From NCBI RefSeq assembly GCF_900104725.1, contig NZ_LT629758.1, forward strand, positions 1,798,001 through 1,862,000: a DNA stretch of 64,000 nt, written 5' to 3'. A program made the position numbers and the translations under genes. The stretch is from Actinoplanes derwentensis. GTDB lineage: Bacteria > Actinomycetota > Actinomycetes > Mycobacteriales > Micromonosporaceae. Numbering within the stretch: the first letter of the stretch is position 1; every line of letters starts with the position of its first letter. The notes beneath the pieces are model-generated. The model was not told the DNA's origin and did not search any database. It saw only the letters and a list, made by a program, of their open reading frames with translations. Below are positions 34,847-43,741 of this stretch, piece after piece.

Positions 34847-37800
34847 TCGGGGGCGATCCACCGGCGTTCGATGGTGACCCGGGTGCCGGCCGAGGTGGCG
34901 GTGACCCGGACGTCGCCGTACGCGTTCATCAGAATCGCGCCACGGCCCCGGTCCCGGGCCGGTGGGCGGGCCCGCCAGCCGCCGAAGTCCTGGATCTCGA
35001 CGCGTAACAGTCCGCCGGCGGCCAGCATCCGCACCCGTACTTCGGGCCGGCTGGGCTGCTGGGCGTGTTCGACCGCGTTGTTGATCGCCTCGGTGACGGC
35101 CACCTGCAGGTCGTAGAGCAGGTCGGCGTCGACGTCGTCGGGCAGGATGGTCTGCAGGTCGCGGCGGGCTGCCGAGGACGCTCCGGCTTCCAGCGGGTAG
35201 ACCCAGGTGACGTCCAGGTCGGGCAGTTCGGTGTCGGCCGGGATGGCGACGGCCGGTCCGCGGCGCACGGTGACGGCGGCGTTGTCGCCGGAGTAGAGCA
35301 CCAACTGTTCGCCGTGGCCGAGCAGGTCGCCGGTGAGCCGCTGGCCGGGGACACCGGGGACGACGTGCGCGGGGCCGGGGTGGCCGGCGCCGGCCCAGCT
35401 GAAACGCCCGGTCCGGGGGTCGACGGTGACGACCAGCAGGGTGGCCGGGAGGGAATCCGGCGCGGCCGGGACGAGACGGGCGACGAGCCTCGCGGGGGAG
35501 GGTTCCTCGATGGCGTACGCCCGGACCGCGGCCCGGAGCAGTTCCGCGGTGACCATGGCGCTGAGCCCGGGGCCGCTGCTTTCGCCGACGCTGACGAGCA
35601 GGTCGCCGTCGCCGGTGGCGGTCACGTCGGTCCAGCCGCCGGCCCGTGGTGGTGCCAGGTGCAGTTCCCAGCCGTCGGGGACGGGCGCGTGCTGGTCGTG
35701 GCCGGTCTGCCGGTCGTTGTGGGCGAGCCGGGCGAGGACTTCGGCGGCGGCCGCGAGGAACGCGCCGGTGGCCCGGCCGGGGTCGGTGACGTGCAGGGTG
35801 ATCTCGCCGCGGCGGAACCCGGCCGGGGAGCCGGTGATCTCGGCCCGGAGCTGGTCTCCGGTGGTCTCGGCGCCGGTCTGGCTGGCGAACCGCAGCGGCT
35901 GCGTGCCGCCGTCCAGGACGGTGACCGCGGCGGAGGCGCCGGTGATCGCCCGGACCAGATCGGTGGCGCTCTGGAAGGCCTGCTCCAGCTCCCAGCCCGC
36001 GGTGATCAGGGAGGCGGCGTCGGTGGGTGCGGGGTCCGGTCCGGCGCCGGTGGCCCGCACGTTCGCCAGTCGCAGGGTGCCGCGGACCCGGGCGATGAGT
36101 TCACGGGCGCTGAACGGTTTGACCACGTAGTCGTCGGCGCCGGCGGCCAGTCCCTCGACCCCGGACTCCTGGCCGGCGCGGGCGGACAGCATCACGATCG
36201 GCAGGGCGCGGGTGGTCTCGTCGGTGCGCAGGCGGCGGACCAGGGCGAACCCGTCCAGCCGGGGCATCATCACGTCGGTGATCAGCAGGTCGGGGCGGAT
36301 GCGGCGGATGGCGTGCAGGGCGGCTTCGCCGTCGCCGACCGTCTCCACCCGCCAGCCTTCGGCGGTGAGCAGCCGGGCCAGGTAGGACCGCATGTCGGCG
36401 TTGTCGTCGGCGACCAGGATCCGGACGTCGCCGGTACCGGACACGATCGATTCGCCGCCGTCCCAGTTAGCGGCGATGCTCGCGGCGGTCCGGACGTCGG
36501 CCAGGGTGGAGACGTCGGGGGCGTCGTCCGAGGTGGCGCCGGCGACAGCGGTCCACGGCAGAGCCACGGTGAACGTGGTGCCCTCGCCGGACACGCTTGT
36601 CACGGACACGTCACCACCGGCGAGCCGGGTCAGTTCGCGGACCAGCGCCAGCCCGATGCCGGTGCCCTCGTGACTGCGCGACCGCGTACCGCGAACCCGG
36701 TGGAATCTTTCGAAGAGATGCGGCAGTTCGTCGTCGTCGATGCCGATCCCGGTGTCGGTGACCTTCAGCCGGACCTCGGTCGCATCGGATTCCAGCAGCA
36801 CCCGGATCTCGCCGGTGAAGGTGAACTTCAGCGCGTTCGAGATCAGGTTCGTGACGATCTTCTCCCAGTGGCCGGGGTCCACGGCGACCGGGCGCGGCAG
36901 GGGTGGGCAGTAGACGATCAGCCGCAGGCCGGTCCGTTCGACGGCGGCCCGGAACACTCCGGCCAGCTCGCCGGTGAACCGGGCCAGGTCCAGGGTGCGG
37001 GGTTCGGTGACGGCCTGGCCGGAGCCGGTGCCGGCGAATGTCAGCAGCTCGTTGACCAGGGTGAGCAGCCGGTTCGCGTTGCGCAACGCGGTGTCGGCTC
37101 GGGCTCGCTGCGCTTCGCCCAGCGGCTCGTCGTGGTCGGCGAGGGCGTCGGCGAGCGGTCCCAACATCAACGTCAGCGGGGTACGGAATTCGTGGCTGAC
37201 GTTGGTGAAGAAGTCGGTCTTCACCCGGTCGAGTTCGGCCAGAGCCGCCGCCCGGTCACGTTCCTCCTGGTAGGCCCGTTCGTTACGGACCGCCACCGCG
37301 ACCTGCTGGGCGAGCAGTTGCAGGAACGAGCGGTAGGTGACGTCCAGTGCCCGGCTCGGGCTGACCCCGATGAGCAGCACCCCGAGTGGCTGGGACGGAT
37401 CCGCGGACGGCAACGGCTGGGCGAACGCCGTACCCACCGGATCCTGCCAGGCACCACCGGTGACGGTGAGCAGCCCGCCCACCGCGACCGTCGCGGACGC
37501 CGCGCCCCCGGCGACGGCCCGCAGCCGCCATGGATCGGCGTCGTCGCCGTCCAGCGCGACCGTCTCCGGCAGTGCCGAGGCGTCGGCGCCGACCATCGCC
37601 GATCGGCGCAGCACACAGCCGTCGGTGAGGTAGACGGCGGCGAACGGCACGTCCAAGGGCTGACCGCCGATGATCGCGCACAGTTCGGCGGCGACCGCAT
37701 CGGTACCGGTCCCGCCGATCGCCGGGACCGCGAGATCGCGCAGCAGCCGCAGCCGCCGCTCGCCGACCACCTGCTCGGTGACCTCGCTGCACACCGTCAG

Positions 37801-38241
37801 GACCCCGACGGTGGTGCCGGTGTCGTCGCGGGCGGGGGCGTGGGAGACGCTGAAGTATGCCTCCTCGCGGTAGCCGGCCCGGTTGAGCAGCAGTTGCAGG
37901 GCCGGCACCCAGCTCGCGACGCCGGTGGTCATCGCGCCGCGGATCAGGGGTTCGAGGACGTCCCAGCCCTCGGCCAGGGTGACCCGCACATCCATCCCGA
38001 GGGCGGCCGGGTGCTTGTCGCCGATCAGCGCGGAGTACGCGTCGTTGTACAGCTGTGTCAGGTCCGGGCCCCACAGCAGCAGCATCGGATAGCGTGAGGA
38101 CAACACGACCCGGACGGCTGATCGCAGGCTCTGCGGCCAAGCGCTGACCGGCCCGAGGGCAGTGTCCGGCCAGGCTCGTGCGCTCATGAGGCGGCCGGTC
38201 TCACTGCCGCCTGCGAAGAGATCGTCGGGTGGGGTCGTCAC
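34813..38241 (-). CDS. Hybrid histidine kinase with receiver, PP2C phosphatase and anti-sigma-type ATPase domains
   Basis: The 1142-aa cytoplasmic protein has, in order: PAS (about 40-160), GAF (about 165-325), HisKA with His350 in NVSHEFRTPL, HATPase_c (DTGIG near 500, GTGIGLA near 530), receiver with phospho-Asp656 in LLITDVMMP, a short GAF-like part (about 730-850), a SpoIIE/PP2C-like phosphatase (about 870-1005, VSVGESSGPGLSAMV) and a C-terminal HATPase_c_2 (about 1020-1130, EAINNAVEHA). The last two modules are those of the RsbU/RsbW partner-switching system. One chain could thus sense, phosphorylate, dephosphorylate an anti-sigma antagonist and bind a sigma factor. The PP2C metal Asp residues look partly replaced, so phosphatase activity is uncertain. 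Confidence 0.88.
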   Translation of the reverse strand: MTTPPDDLFAGGSETGRLMSARAWPDTALGPVSAWPQSLRSAVRVVLSSRYPMLLLWGPDLTQLYNDAYSALIGDKHPAALGMDVRVTLAEGWDVLEPLIRGAMTTGVASWVPALQLLLNRAGYREEAYFSVSHAPARDDTGTTVGVLTVCSEVTEQVVGERRLRLLRDLAVPAIGGTGTDAVAAELCAIIGGQPLDVPFAAVYLTDGCVLRRSAMVGADASALPETVALDGDDADPWRLRAVAGGAASATVAVGGLLTVTGGAWQDPVGTAFAQPLPSADPSQPLGVLLIGVSPSRALDVTYRSFLQLLAQQVAVAVRNERAYQEERDRAAALAELDRVKTDFFTNVSHEFRTPLTLMLGPLADALADHDEPLGEAQRARADTALRNANRLLTLVNELLTFAGTGSGQAVTEPRTLDLARFTGELAGVFRAAVERTGLRLIVYCPPLPRPVAVDPGHWEKIVTNLISNALKFTFTGEIRVLLESDATEVRLKVTDTGIGIDDDELPHLFERFHRVRGTRSRSHEGTGIGLALVRELTRLAGGDVSVTSVSGEGTTFTVALPWTAVAGATSDDAPDVSTLADVRTAASIAANWDGGESIVSGTGDVRILVADDNADMRSYLARLLTAEGWRVETVGDGEAALHAIRRIRPDLLITDVMMPRLDGFALVRRLRTDETTRALPIVMLSARAGQESGVEGLAAGADDYVVKPFSARELIARVRGTLRLANVRATGAGPDPAPTDAASLITAGWELEQAFQSATDLVRAITGASAAVTVLDGGTQPLRFASQTGAETTGDQLRAEITGSPAGFRRGEITLHVTDPGRATGAFLAAAAEVLARLAHNDRQTGHDQHAPVPDGWELHLAPPRAGGWTDVTATGDGDLLVSVGESSGPGLSAMVTAELLRAAVRAYAIEEPSPARLVARLVPAAPDSLPATLLVVTVDPRTGRFSWAGAGHPGPAHVVPGVPGQRLTGDLLGHGEQLVLYSGDNAAVTVRRGPAVAIPADTELPDLDVTWVYPLEAGASSAARRDLQTILPDDVDADLLYDLQVAVTEAINNAVEHAQQPSRPEVRVRMLAAGGLLRVEIQDFGGWRARPPARDRGRGAILMNAYGDVRVTATSAGTRVTIERRWIAPDHSGGSTATSA

Positions 38242-38354
38242 ACCCGATCACCACTCAATTCTGGTCCGCGCCAAGTCTCGATCGGCGCAACCGTACCCTG
38301 TTCAACGTCATCCATGCCCGGTGATCACCCGCGGAAGATCTGGGAGCGCGCCCA

Positions 38355-38951
38355 TCAACTCGCCGTGGTGGGGCCGTAGACCAGGCGCTGAATCGCCTCG
38401 GCGATGTCCTGGACGGCGTCGTCCAGCTCGGTGTCGGAGGCCTTCGCCATCTGCGCCCACCGGGCGTCGCGGATCGCGCCGATCATCTCGGCCAGCCGGA
38501 TCGCGGCGATAGTGGTGGTGGCCGTGCCCAGCTCCTGATCGCGGCTGATCTTGTCGGCGCAGCGCTGGTCGTGGCGGGCGGTGACCCGCGTGTTGAACTC
38601 GCGCACCTCGGCCGAGCTCGGGGTGCAGGACAGCACCCCGGCGTGCTCGCGCCACAGCCGGGCGGACGCGAGCAACTGCTCGCGCAGCAGGGCGGGGGAG
38701 GGGCCGGTGCTGTCGAACCAGACGTGCGAGGCGCCCAGCACGTCCCAGAACCGGGCCATCAGCGCGGTCAGCACGGCGCCTTTGGTGCGGAAATAGAAAT
38801 AGAACCCGGTGCGGGACAGCCCGGCGGCACGGGCCAGGTCGTCGATGGTGACCGCGTCGAACGGCTGCTCGGTGAACAGAGTCCGCGCGGCGTCGAGGAT
38901 CGCCGCCTCCCGCATGTCGCCCTTGGACGGGCCGGTCCGCCGCCGGTTCAT
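38355..38951 (-). CDS. TetR-family regulator divergent from an MFS exporter
   Basis: ATG 38951 gives 198 aa; an earlier in-frame start at 39011 would run through the operator. The helix-turn-helix is VTIDDLARAAGLSRTGFYFY (about 35-55). The ligand domain resembles those with a TetR_C EthR-like ending. The TTGAC-N5-GTCAA palindrome between it and the MFS gene is the probable operator. Confidence 0.86.
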   Translation of the reverse strand: MNRRRTGPSKGDMREAAILDAARTLFTEQPFDAVTIDDLARAAGLSRTGFYFYFRTKGAVLTALMARFWDVLGASHVWFDSTGPSPALLREQLLASARLWREHAGVLSCTPSSAEVREFNTRVTARHDQRCADKISRDQELGTATTTIAAIRLAEMIGAIRDARWAQMAKASDTELDDAVQDIAEAIQRLVYGPTTAS

Positions 38952-38996
38952 GATCGCCACCCTACCGATGTGATTCTCGACGCCTGACTGAAAAAC

Positions 38997-39011
38997 TTGA
39001 CGCTCTGTCAA
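38997..39011. promoter_or_regulatory. TetR operator / promoter of the MFS gene
   Basis: TTGAC-GCTCT-GTCAA is a 5+5 inverted repeat. Its left arm forms TTGACG, a -35-like hexamer for the MFS gene, and TAGCAT at 39022-39027 is a possible -10. A repressor on this site would cover the promoter. Confidence 0.6.
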
Positions 39012-39034
39012 TTATGCCGTCTAGCATGACCGCC

Positions 39035-40432
39035 ATGAACCCGCCCCCGCGGCCGACGATGCTGCTGATCGCAGCCGCGGCCAGCAGCTTCCTGTTGTCG
39101 ATGATCCAATCCATCCCGGTGCCGGTGCTCCCACAGATCGCCCAGCAGCTGGGCGTCGACGCCACCACGGCCGGCTGGGTCACCACCGCCACGCTGCTCG
39201 CCGCCTCCGCCTGTACCCCGCTGCTCGGCCGGCTCGGGCACGTCTACGGCATCAAACCGGTCTTCATCGCCGCCCTCGTCATCACCCTGATCGGCAGCGT
39301 GATCACCGCCACCGTGCACGACATCGGCTGGCTCATCGCCGGCCGGATCCTGCAGGGCGCCAGCATGGGCCTGTTCCCGCTGAGCATCAGCCTGCTGCGC
39401 CACGAGCTGCCCGCCGACCGGCTCACCGGCAGCATGGCCGTGGTCGCGTCCACTCTCGGTGTCGGCGGTGGTGTCGCCCTCGTCGCCGCCGGACTGCTCG
39501 CCCAGGGTGACGGCGACTACCGCCGGGCCTTCGGTGTGTCGGTGCTGGTCAGCCTGATCGCTCTGGCGCTGGCCTGCACTCTGCCCCGGCGTGCCGGTGG
39601 CGGCGGGCGCGTCGACTGGCTGGGTGCGGCGGTGCTCTCCGCCGGGCTGATCAGCCTGCTGCTGCCGATCTCCCAGGGCCACAGCTGGGGCTGGACCTCG
39701 CCCCGCGTGCTGGGCCTGTTCGCAGTCGCCGCTGCCATCCTGGCCGGATTCATCATCCTGGAACGCCGCTCCGCCGCACCCCTGGTCTCGGTCGAACTGC
39801 TGCGCCACCGTCCGGTCCTGATCACCAACCTGGCCGCTATGGCCGTCGGTTTCGCCATGTTCGCCGGGCAACTCGCCACCAGCTACCTCGTCCAGATCCC
39901 CCGGGAGACCGCTGGTTTCGGCTTCAGCGCCTCGGTCCTGGAGACCAGCATCGTCTTCCTGCTGCCCGGCGCGGCCGTCAGCATCGTCGCCGGCCCGCTC
40001 GCCGGCCGCCTGGTCAACCGGATCGGCCCGCGTCTCGTCCTGGTCGCCGCCTGCGTGACGGCCGCACTCAGCTCGCTGTCGCTGGCCCTCGCGCACGACG
40101 GCAAGGCTGAAGTGATCATCGCTTTCGTGCTGCTGAGCTGTGGCATCGCGATGGCTTACGCCGCGATGCCGGCTCTGCTGATCAGCCACGTCGACCCGCA
40201 CGACACGAGCATCGCCAATTCCATCAACTCCATCATGCGTACGATCGGCGGAACGATCGGCAGCGCCCTGGTCATCACCATCCTGGCCGTCCCCACCCAG
40301 GCCGCGTTCCGGATCAGCTACGTGATGAGCGCGATCGTCTACGCCGTCGGCGCCGCTCTGGTGCTGATCTTCATCCGTTCCGCTTCGCGCACTTCCCGCA
40401 CCGCTGACGAACTCGTTACCAGCCGGACATAG
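39035..40432 (+). CDS. MFS multidrug exporter (DHA2-like)
   Basis: From ATG 39035 the product is 465 aa with about 14 hydrophobic segments. The motif-A region reads PLLGRLGHVYGIKP after TM2, and motif C-like GxxxGP/GGxxG segments follow in TM5. An in-frame ATG at 39014 is upstream of the candidate -10 element. If the -10 is TAGCAT at 39022-39027, transcription would begin at the ATG and the mRNA would be leaderless; no Shine-Dalgarno is visible, which fits. The transported compound is unknown. Confidence 0.86.
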   Translation: MNPPPRPTMLLIAAAASSFLLSMIQSIPVPVLPQIAQQLGVDATTAGWVTTATLLAASACTPLLGRLGHVYGIKPVFIAALVITLIGSVITATVHDIGWLIAGRILQGASMGLFPLSISLLRHELPADRLTGSMAVVASTLGVGGGVALVAAGLLAQGDGDYRRAFGVSVLVSLIALALACTLPRRAGGGGRVDWLGAAVLSAGLISLLLPISQGHSWGWTSPRVLGLFAVAAAILAGFIILERRSAAPLVSVELLRHRPVLITNLAAMAVGFAMFAGQLATSYLVQIPRETAGFGFSASVLETSIVFLLPGAAVSIVAGPLAGRLVNRIGPRLVLVAACVTAALSSLSLALAHDGKAEVIIAFVLLSCGIAMAYAAMPALLISHVDPHDTSIANSINSIMRTIGGTIGSALVITILAVPTQAAFRISYVMSAIVYAVGAALVLIFIRSASRTSRTADELVTSRT

Positions 40433-40446
40433 ATGATTTACAATCG

Positions 40447-40460
40447 CGGGAGCGCTCCCA
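40447..40460. promoter_or_regulatory. CebR-like operator upstream of the cellulase gene
   Basis: CGGGAGCGCTCCCA matches 13 of 14 bases of the Streptomyces CebR box and holds a 12-bp perfect palindrome (GGGAGCGCTCCC). It lies 59 bp upstream of the cellulase start, a typical position for cellobiose-responsive repression. Confidence 0.7.
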
Positions 40461-40519
40461 GGCCTGATCCCCGTTCGTCCCCGGGCCCGGGAGGTCGACC
40501 CCCACGAGAGGGAACATCA

Positions 40520-42118
40520 ATGACCTCGACAGTACGAAAGGCCGGGCTCGCGGTCCTCGCCGCCACCCTGGCCTTCGCCGGAGCCGTGTACGGCGTGACG
40601 AGACCAGCGGCAGCCGACGTCACGGCCGCACTGACCGGTCCCCAGCTGGTCGCCGACATGGGCGCCGGCTGGAACCTGGGCAACACTCTCGAAGCCAGCA
40701 ACAACGGCATCCCCAGCGAGACCGCCTGGGGCAACCCGGTGGTGACACAGGCCCTCATCGACCGGGTGGCGGCCTCCGGCTTCAAGACGATCCGGATCCC
40801 GGTCTCCTACCTCGGCTACATCGGAGCGGCGCCCGACTACACGGTCAACACGGCGTGGTTGAACCGGATCAAAGAGGTCGTTGATTACGCGTACAGCAAG
40901 GGTCTGTATGTATTGATCAATATGCACGGTGACGGCTACAAGACGGTCTCCGGTTCATGGTTGATCTGCGACGCGTCATCACAGACCACGATCCAGGCGA
41001 AGTACCAGAAGGTCTGGCAGCAGGTCGCGACCAAGTTCTCCGCCTACAGCGAGAAACTGATCTTCGAGTCGATGAACGAGAACTTCGACGGCCAGTACGG
41101 CAACCCCACCCAGCCGTGCTACACGAACATCAACGCGTACAACCAGATCTTCGTCAACACCGTGCGCCAGACCGGCGGCGTCAACACCTCCCGCTGGCTG
41201 CTGGTCCCCGGCTGGAACACCAACATCGACTACACGGCCGGCAACTACGGCTTCGTGATCCCGACCGACACCTACCGGTCGTCCACGATCCCCGCCGCCG
41301 AACAGCGCCTGATGATCTCGGTGCACTACTACGACCCGTGGGACTTCACCGGCACCGAGGACGGCACCATCACCCAGTGGGGCGCCGCCGCCACCAACCC
41401 GGCGAAGAAGTCGACCTGGGGCCAGGAAGACTTCATGGACGCCCAGTTGAAGAAGATGCAGGACACCTTCGTCGTACGGGGATATCCGGTGTTCGTCGGC
41501 GAATACGGCTCCATCGACAAGACGTCGTACGACTCGGCCAACAACACGTACCGGGCGAACTACGCGCGCACGCTGGTGGCGACCGCGAAGAAGTACGGGG
41601 CGGCCACCGCGTACTGGGACAACGGCTGGAACGGCCAGCACGGCTTCGGCCTGTTCGACCGCAGCGCCAACACGGTCACCCAGCAGGGCATCATCACCGC
41701 CATCATGGCCGGCCTCGGCACCCAGCCGTCGACCTCGCCGTCGCCGTCCACCTCGCCGTCCCCGTCGACATCCCCGTCGCCGTCCACGTCTCCGACCGGG
41801 GGCACCGGCGCCTGCCGGGTCACCAGCACGGTCAACGCGTGGAACACCGGCCTGACCAACACGCTCACCGTCACCAACACCGGCACCACCGCGATCAACG
41901 GCTGGACCCTGGCGTTCACCCTGGCCACCGGCCAGACGATCACGTCAGGTTGGAGCGCCGCATACGCCCCGTCCAGCGGCACGGTGACGGCGACAAACGC
42001 GAGCTACAACGGCGCCATCCCGGCCGCCGGTTCGGTCTCCATCGGCTACCAGGCCACCCACACCGGCAACGCGGCGGCCCCGACCGCGTTCAAACTCAAC
42101 GGCGCCACCTGCAGCTGA
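40520..42118 (+). CDS. Secreted GH5 endoglucanase with C-terminal CBM2
   Basis: ATG 40520 follows GAGAGGGA and starts a 532-aa protein with a Sec signal (cleavage near residue 32). Residues 40-400 are a GH5 barrel: GWNLGNTLEA, NMHGDG, acid/base Glu187 in FESMNENFDG and nucleophile Glu328 in VFVGEYGS. The residue after the acid/base is Asn, where most GH5 enzymes have Pro. A Ser/Thr/Pro linker (402-430) leads to a CBM2 (432-532) bounded by Cys432 and Cys531. It cleaves beta-1,4-glucan outside the cell. A CebR-like box upstream and a terminator downstream make it a self-contained unit. Confidence 0.92.
   Translation: MTSTVRKAGLAVLAATLAFAGAVYGVTRPAAADVTAALTGPQLVADMGAGWNLGNTLEASNNGIPSETAWGNPVVTQALIDRVAASGFKTIRIPVSYLGYIGAAPDYTVNTAWLNRIKEVVDYAYSKGLYVLINMHGDGYKTVSGSWLICDASSQTTIQAKYQKVWQQVATKFSAYSEKLIFESMNENFDGQYGNPTQPCYTNINAYNQIFVNTVRQTGGVNTSRWLLVPGWNTNIDYTAGNYGFVIPTDTYRSSTIPAAEQRLMISVHYYDPWDFTGTEDGTITQWGAAATNPAKKSTWGQEDFMDAQLKKMQDTFVVRGYPVFVGEYGSIDKTSYDSANNTYRANYARTLVATAKKYGAATAYWDNGWNGQHGFGLFDRSANTVTQQGIITAIMAGLGTQPSTSPSPSTSPSPSTSPSPSTSPTGGTGACRVTSTVNAWNTGLTNTLTVTNTGTTAINGWTLAFTLATGQTITSGWSAAYAPSSGTVTATNASYNGAIPAAGSVSIGYQATHTGNAAAPTAFKLNGATCS
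41729..41794 (+). repeat. 18-bp in-frame repeats encoding the cellulase linker
   Basis: Three and a half 18-base units encode STSPSP. Third-position changes (CTCGCC/TCCCCG/ACATCC) show they have diverged. Linker length is likely to vary between strains. Confidence 0.8.
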
Positions 42119-42124
42119 CCTGCA

Positions 42125-42163
42125 CCGACGGGCCGGAGCCGCGCCAGCGGCCCGGCCCGTCGG
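42125..42163. terminator. Terminator of the cellulase gene
   Basis: Arms 42125-42136 and 42152-42163 (CCGACGGGCCGG and its complement) are perfect over 12 bp with a 15-nt loop. It lies 7 bp after the cellulase stop; no strong T-run follows. Confidence 0.65.
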
Positions 42164-42201
42164 GTATCTCACTGCCCAGTCGGCGTGGCAGGATCGCCGA
42201 C

Positions 42202-42771
42202 ATGGCGATCATGGACGGGGACGCCTTCTGGGCGGTAGTCGAGGACGCGCGTGCGGGTGTGGACGACACCCGGACCGCCGAAGGTGCCGAGGAAGTGGCC
42301 GAACGTATCGAGAATCGTCTCACCGAACTGGGCCCGGAGTCGGCTGTGGCGTTCGCGCTCCACTACGACGTGCTCGGTGCGCGGTCCTACGACGGGAACC
42401 TCTGGGGTGCCGCCTACCTGATGAAAGGTGGCTGCTCCGACGACGCCTTCGACTACTTCCGCGGGTGGCTCGTCACCCAGGGACGCCGCACCTGGGAGCG
42501 GGCGCTGCAGGACCCGGACACGCTCGCCGAACTCGGCGTCGACCCGGATGACGACTTCCTCGAATGCGAGGACATGCTCGGTGTCGGGCGAAGGGCGTTC
42601 GGCGAAGAAGAGGCCTTCTATAGAGCTCTCGACGCGGCGCGAGGCAAGCTTCCCGCCGAAACGTTCGAAAGGCCCGCGGCCGCCGACGACTTCGATCACG
42701 ACGACGACGGTGAGATGCGGGCCCGCTACCCACGGCTGGCCGAGATCTACCTCGAGCGTGCTCCGGAATGA
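42202..42771 (+). CDS. DUF4240-domain protein
   Basis: The 189-aa product starts at ATG 42202 (or 42211). Residues 3-130 match DUF4240: FWAVVEDAR near the start, then GGCSDDAFDYFRGWLVTQGR with a Trp-Gly pair and the trailing acidic tail. It is acidic and soluble. The family has no firm function but occurs in actinobacterial accessory regions, often with immunity-like genes. No partner gene is obvious. Confidence 0.78.
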   Translation: MAIMDGDAFWAVVEDARAGVDDTRTAEGAEEVAERIENRLTELGPESAVAFALHYDVLGARSYDGNLWGAAYLMKGGCSDDAFDYFRGWLVTQGRRTWERALQDPDTLAELGVDPDDDFLECEDMLGVGRRAFGEEEAFYRALDAARGKLPAETFERPAAADDFDHDDDGEMRARYPRLAEIYLERAPE

Positions 42772-42861
42772 CCACGGCTGGGGACTTCAGCATCGGCCCG
42801 ACCGCGCCGAGGGGAGCCGCCGAACAGGCCCGGTCACCCGCGAGGCGGCTACCGTGCATCG

Positions 42862-43329
42862 GTGGGTATCTCCTCGCATCTCGCTCGGCTGCGGGCGGTC
42901 ATCGGCCACGAGATGGTGCAGTTGCCGTCGGTGTCGGTTGTCGTCGTCGACGATTGTTCGCGGATTCTGTTGGTGCGTCATGCCGGGGATCCGGCCGGGT
43001 GGGCGGTGCCCGGCGGGGCGGTCGACATCGGAGAGTCGCCGGCTCAGGCGGCCGTGCGGGAGATCCGGGAGGAGACCGGGGTCCAGATCGGGCGGCCGCG
43101 GCTGCTCGATGTGCTCGGTGGCGCCGACTTCGAGGTGACCTACCCCAACGGTGACCAGGTCGCCTACGTGACCGCCGTCTACCAGGCGGGCCTCGTCGGC
43201 GGGACGCCGGTCCCGGACTACGAGGAGATCAGCGAGGTGGGCTGGTTCGCGCTGTCGGAGCTTCCCGGTGTTGATCTCAACCGGTTCACCCGGGCGCTTC
43301 TGCGGGCCACCGGATACCTCGTCACCTGA
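42862..43329 (+). CDS. Nudix hydrolase
   Basis: The 155-aa protein starts at GTG 42862. The Nudix box is complete, G-x5-E-x7-REIREETG-V (about residues 51-73), with the preceding WAVPGGAVDIGES. It hydrolyses a nucleoside diphosphate linked to some group; the specific substrate is not readable. A 90-bp gap precedes it and no operon partner is evident. Confidence 0.87.
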   Translation: MGISSHLARLRAVIGHEMVQLPSVSVVVVDDCSRILLVRHAGDPAGWAVPGGAVDIGESPAQAAVREIREETGVQIGRPRLLDVLGGADFEVTYPNGDQVAYVTAVYQAGLVGGTPVPDYEEISEVGWFALSELPGVDLNRFTRALLRATGYLVT

Positions 43330-43341
43330 CCGGCAGCGCGG

Positions 43342-43716
43342 CTATTTGGCGCGGATCGCCTCGGTGAGCTGGTCGAACGTACTCACAAGGGTTGCTCGTC
43401 TCTGGGTTTTGAACTCGGGGCTCGGCTCCAGATCGTCGATGCTCGCGTCCCACGCGGCCAGGTAGGTCGCCTTCCAGGACTCGACCGTCGCCGCCTCGGG
43501 CAGCGTTACGCCGACCCAGTGCTGGGTGGCCAGGACGTTCAGGATCTCCAGGTTGCAGGGGACGGCGACGCCCCAGTACTCGTCGGCCTCCAGTTCGACC
43601 GGGTCGCCGGACATCGCGTCCTCGATCTCGCGCACCAGCCGTGCGGTCAGGCTCGACAGATGATCCGCGGCCGTGTCGCTGTCGAAGTTGCCGCTGCCCC
43701 AGGTACCCACGTGCAC
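43342..43716 (-). CDS. DUF4259-domain protein
   Basis: The 124-aa protein begins with GTWGSGNFDSDTAADHL, the signature of DUF4259, and later has a conserved-looking ATVESWKATYLAAWD stretch. Start GTG 43716 or GTG 43710 are both possible. It is acidic, cytoplasmic and of unknown function. It is convergent to the Nudix gene (12 bp) and divergent from a decayed kinase gene. Confidence 0.78.
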   Translation of the reverse strand: MHVGTWGSGNFDSDTAADHLSSLTARLVREIEDAMSGDPVELEADEYWGVAVPCNLEILNVLATQHWVGVTLPEAATVESWKATYLAAWDASIDDLEPSPEFKTQRRATLVSTFDQLTEAIRAK

Positions 43717-43741
43717 ACCCTAAAGGATCTAGGTTGGGGGC

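Noticed and set aside
35065..38097. A 1010-aa open frame on the plus strand
   Set aside because: It is antisense to the hybrid kinase, low in hydrophobic residues and rich in Gly/Asp/Gln as expected of a shadow of high-GC codons; no domain is visible.
41729..41794. Short direct repeats that could suggest a CRISPR or satellite
   Set aside because: They are 18-bp in-frame units with no spacers and encode the Ser/Pro linker of the cellulase.
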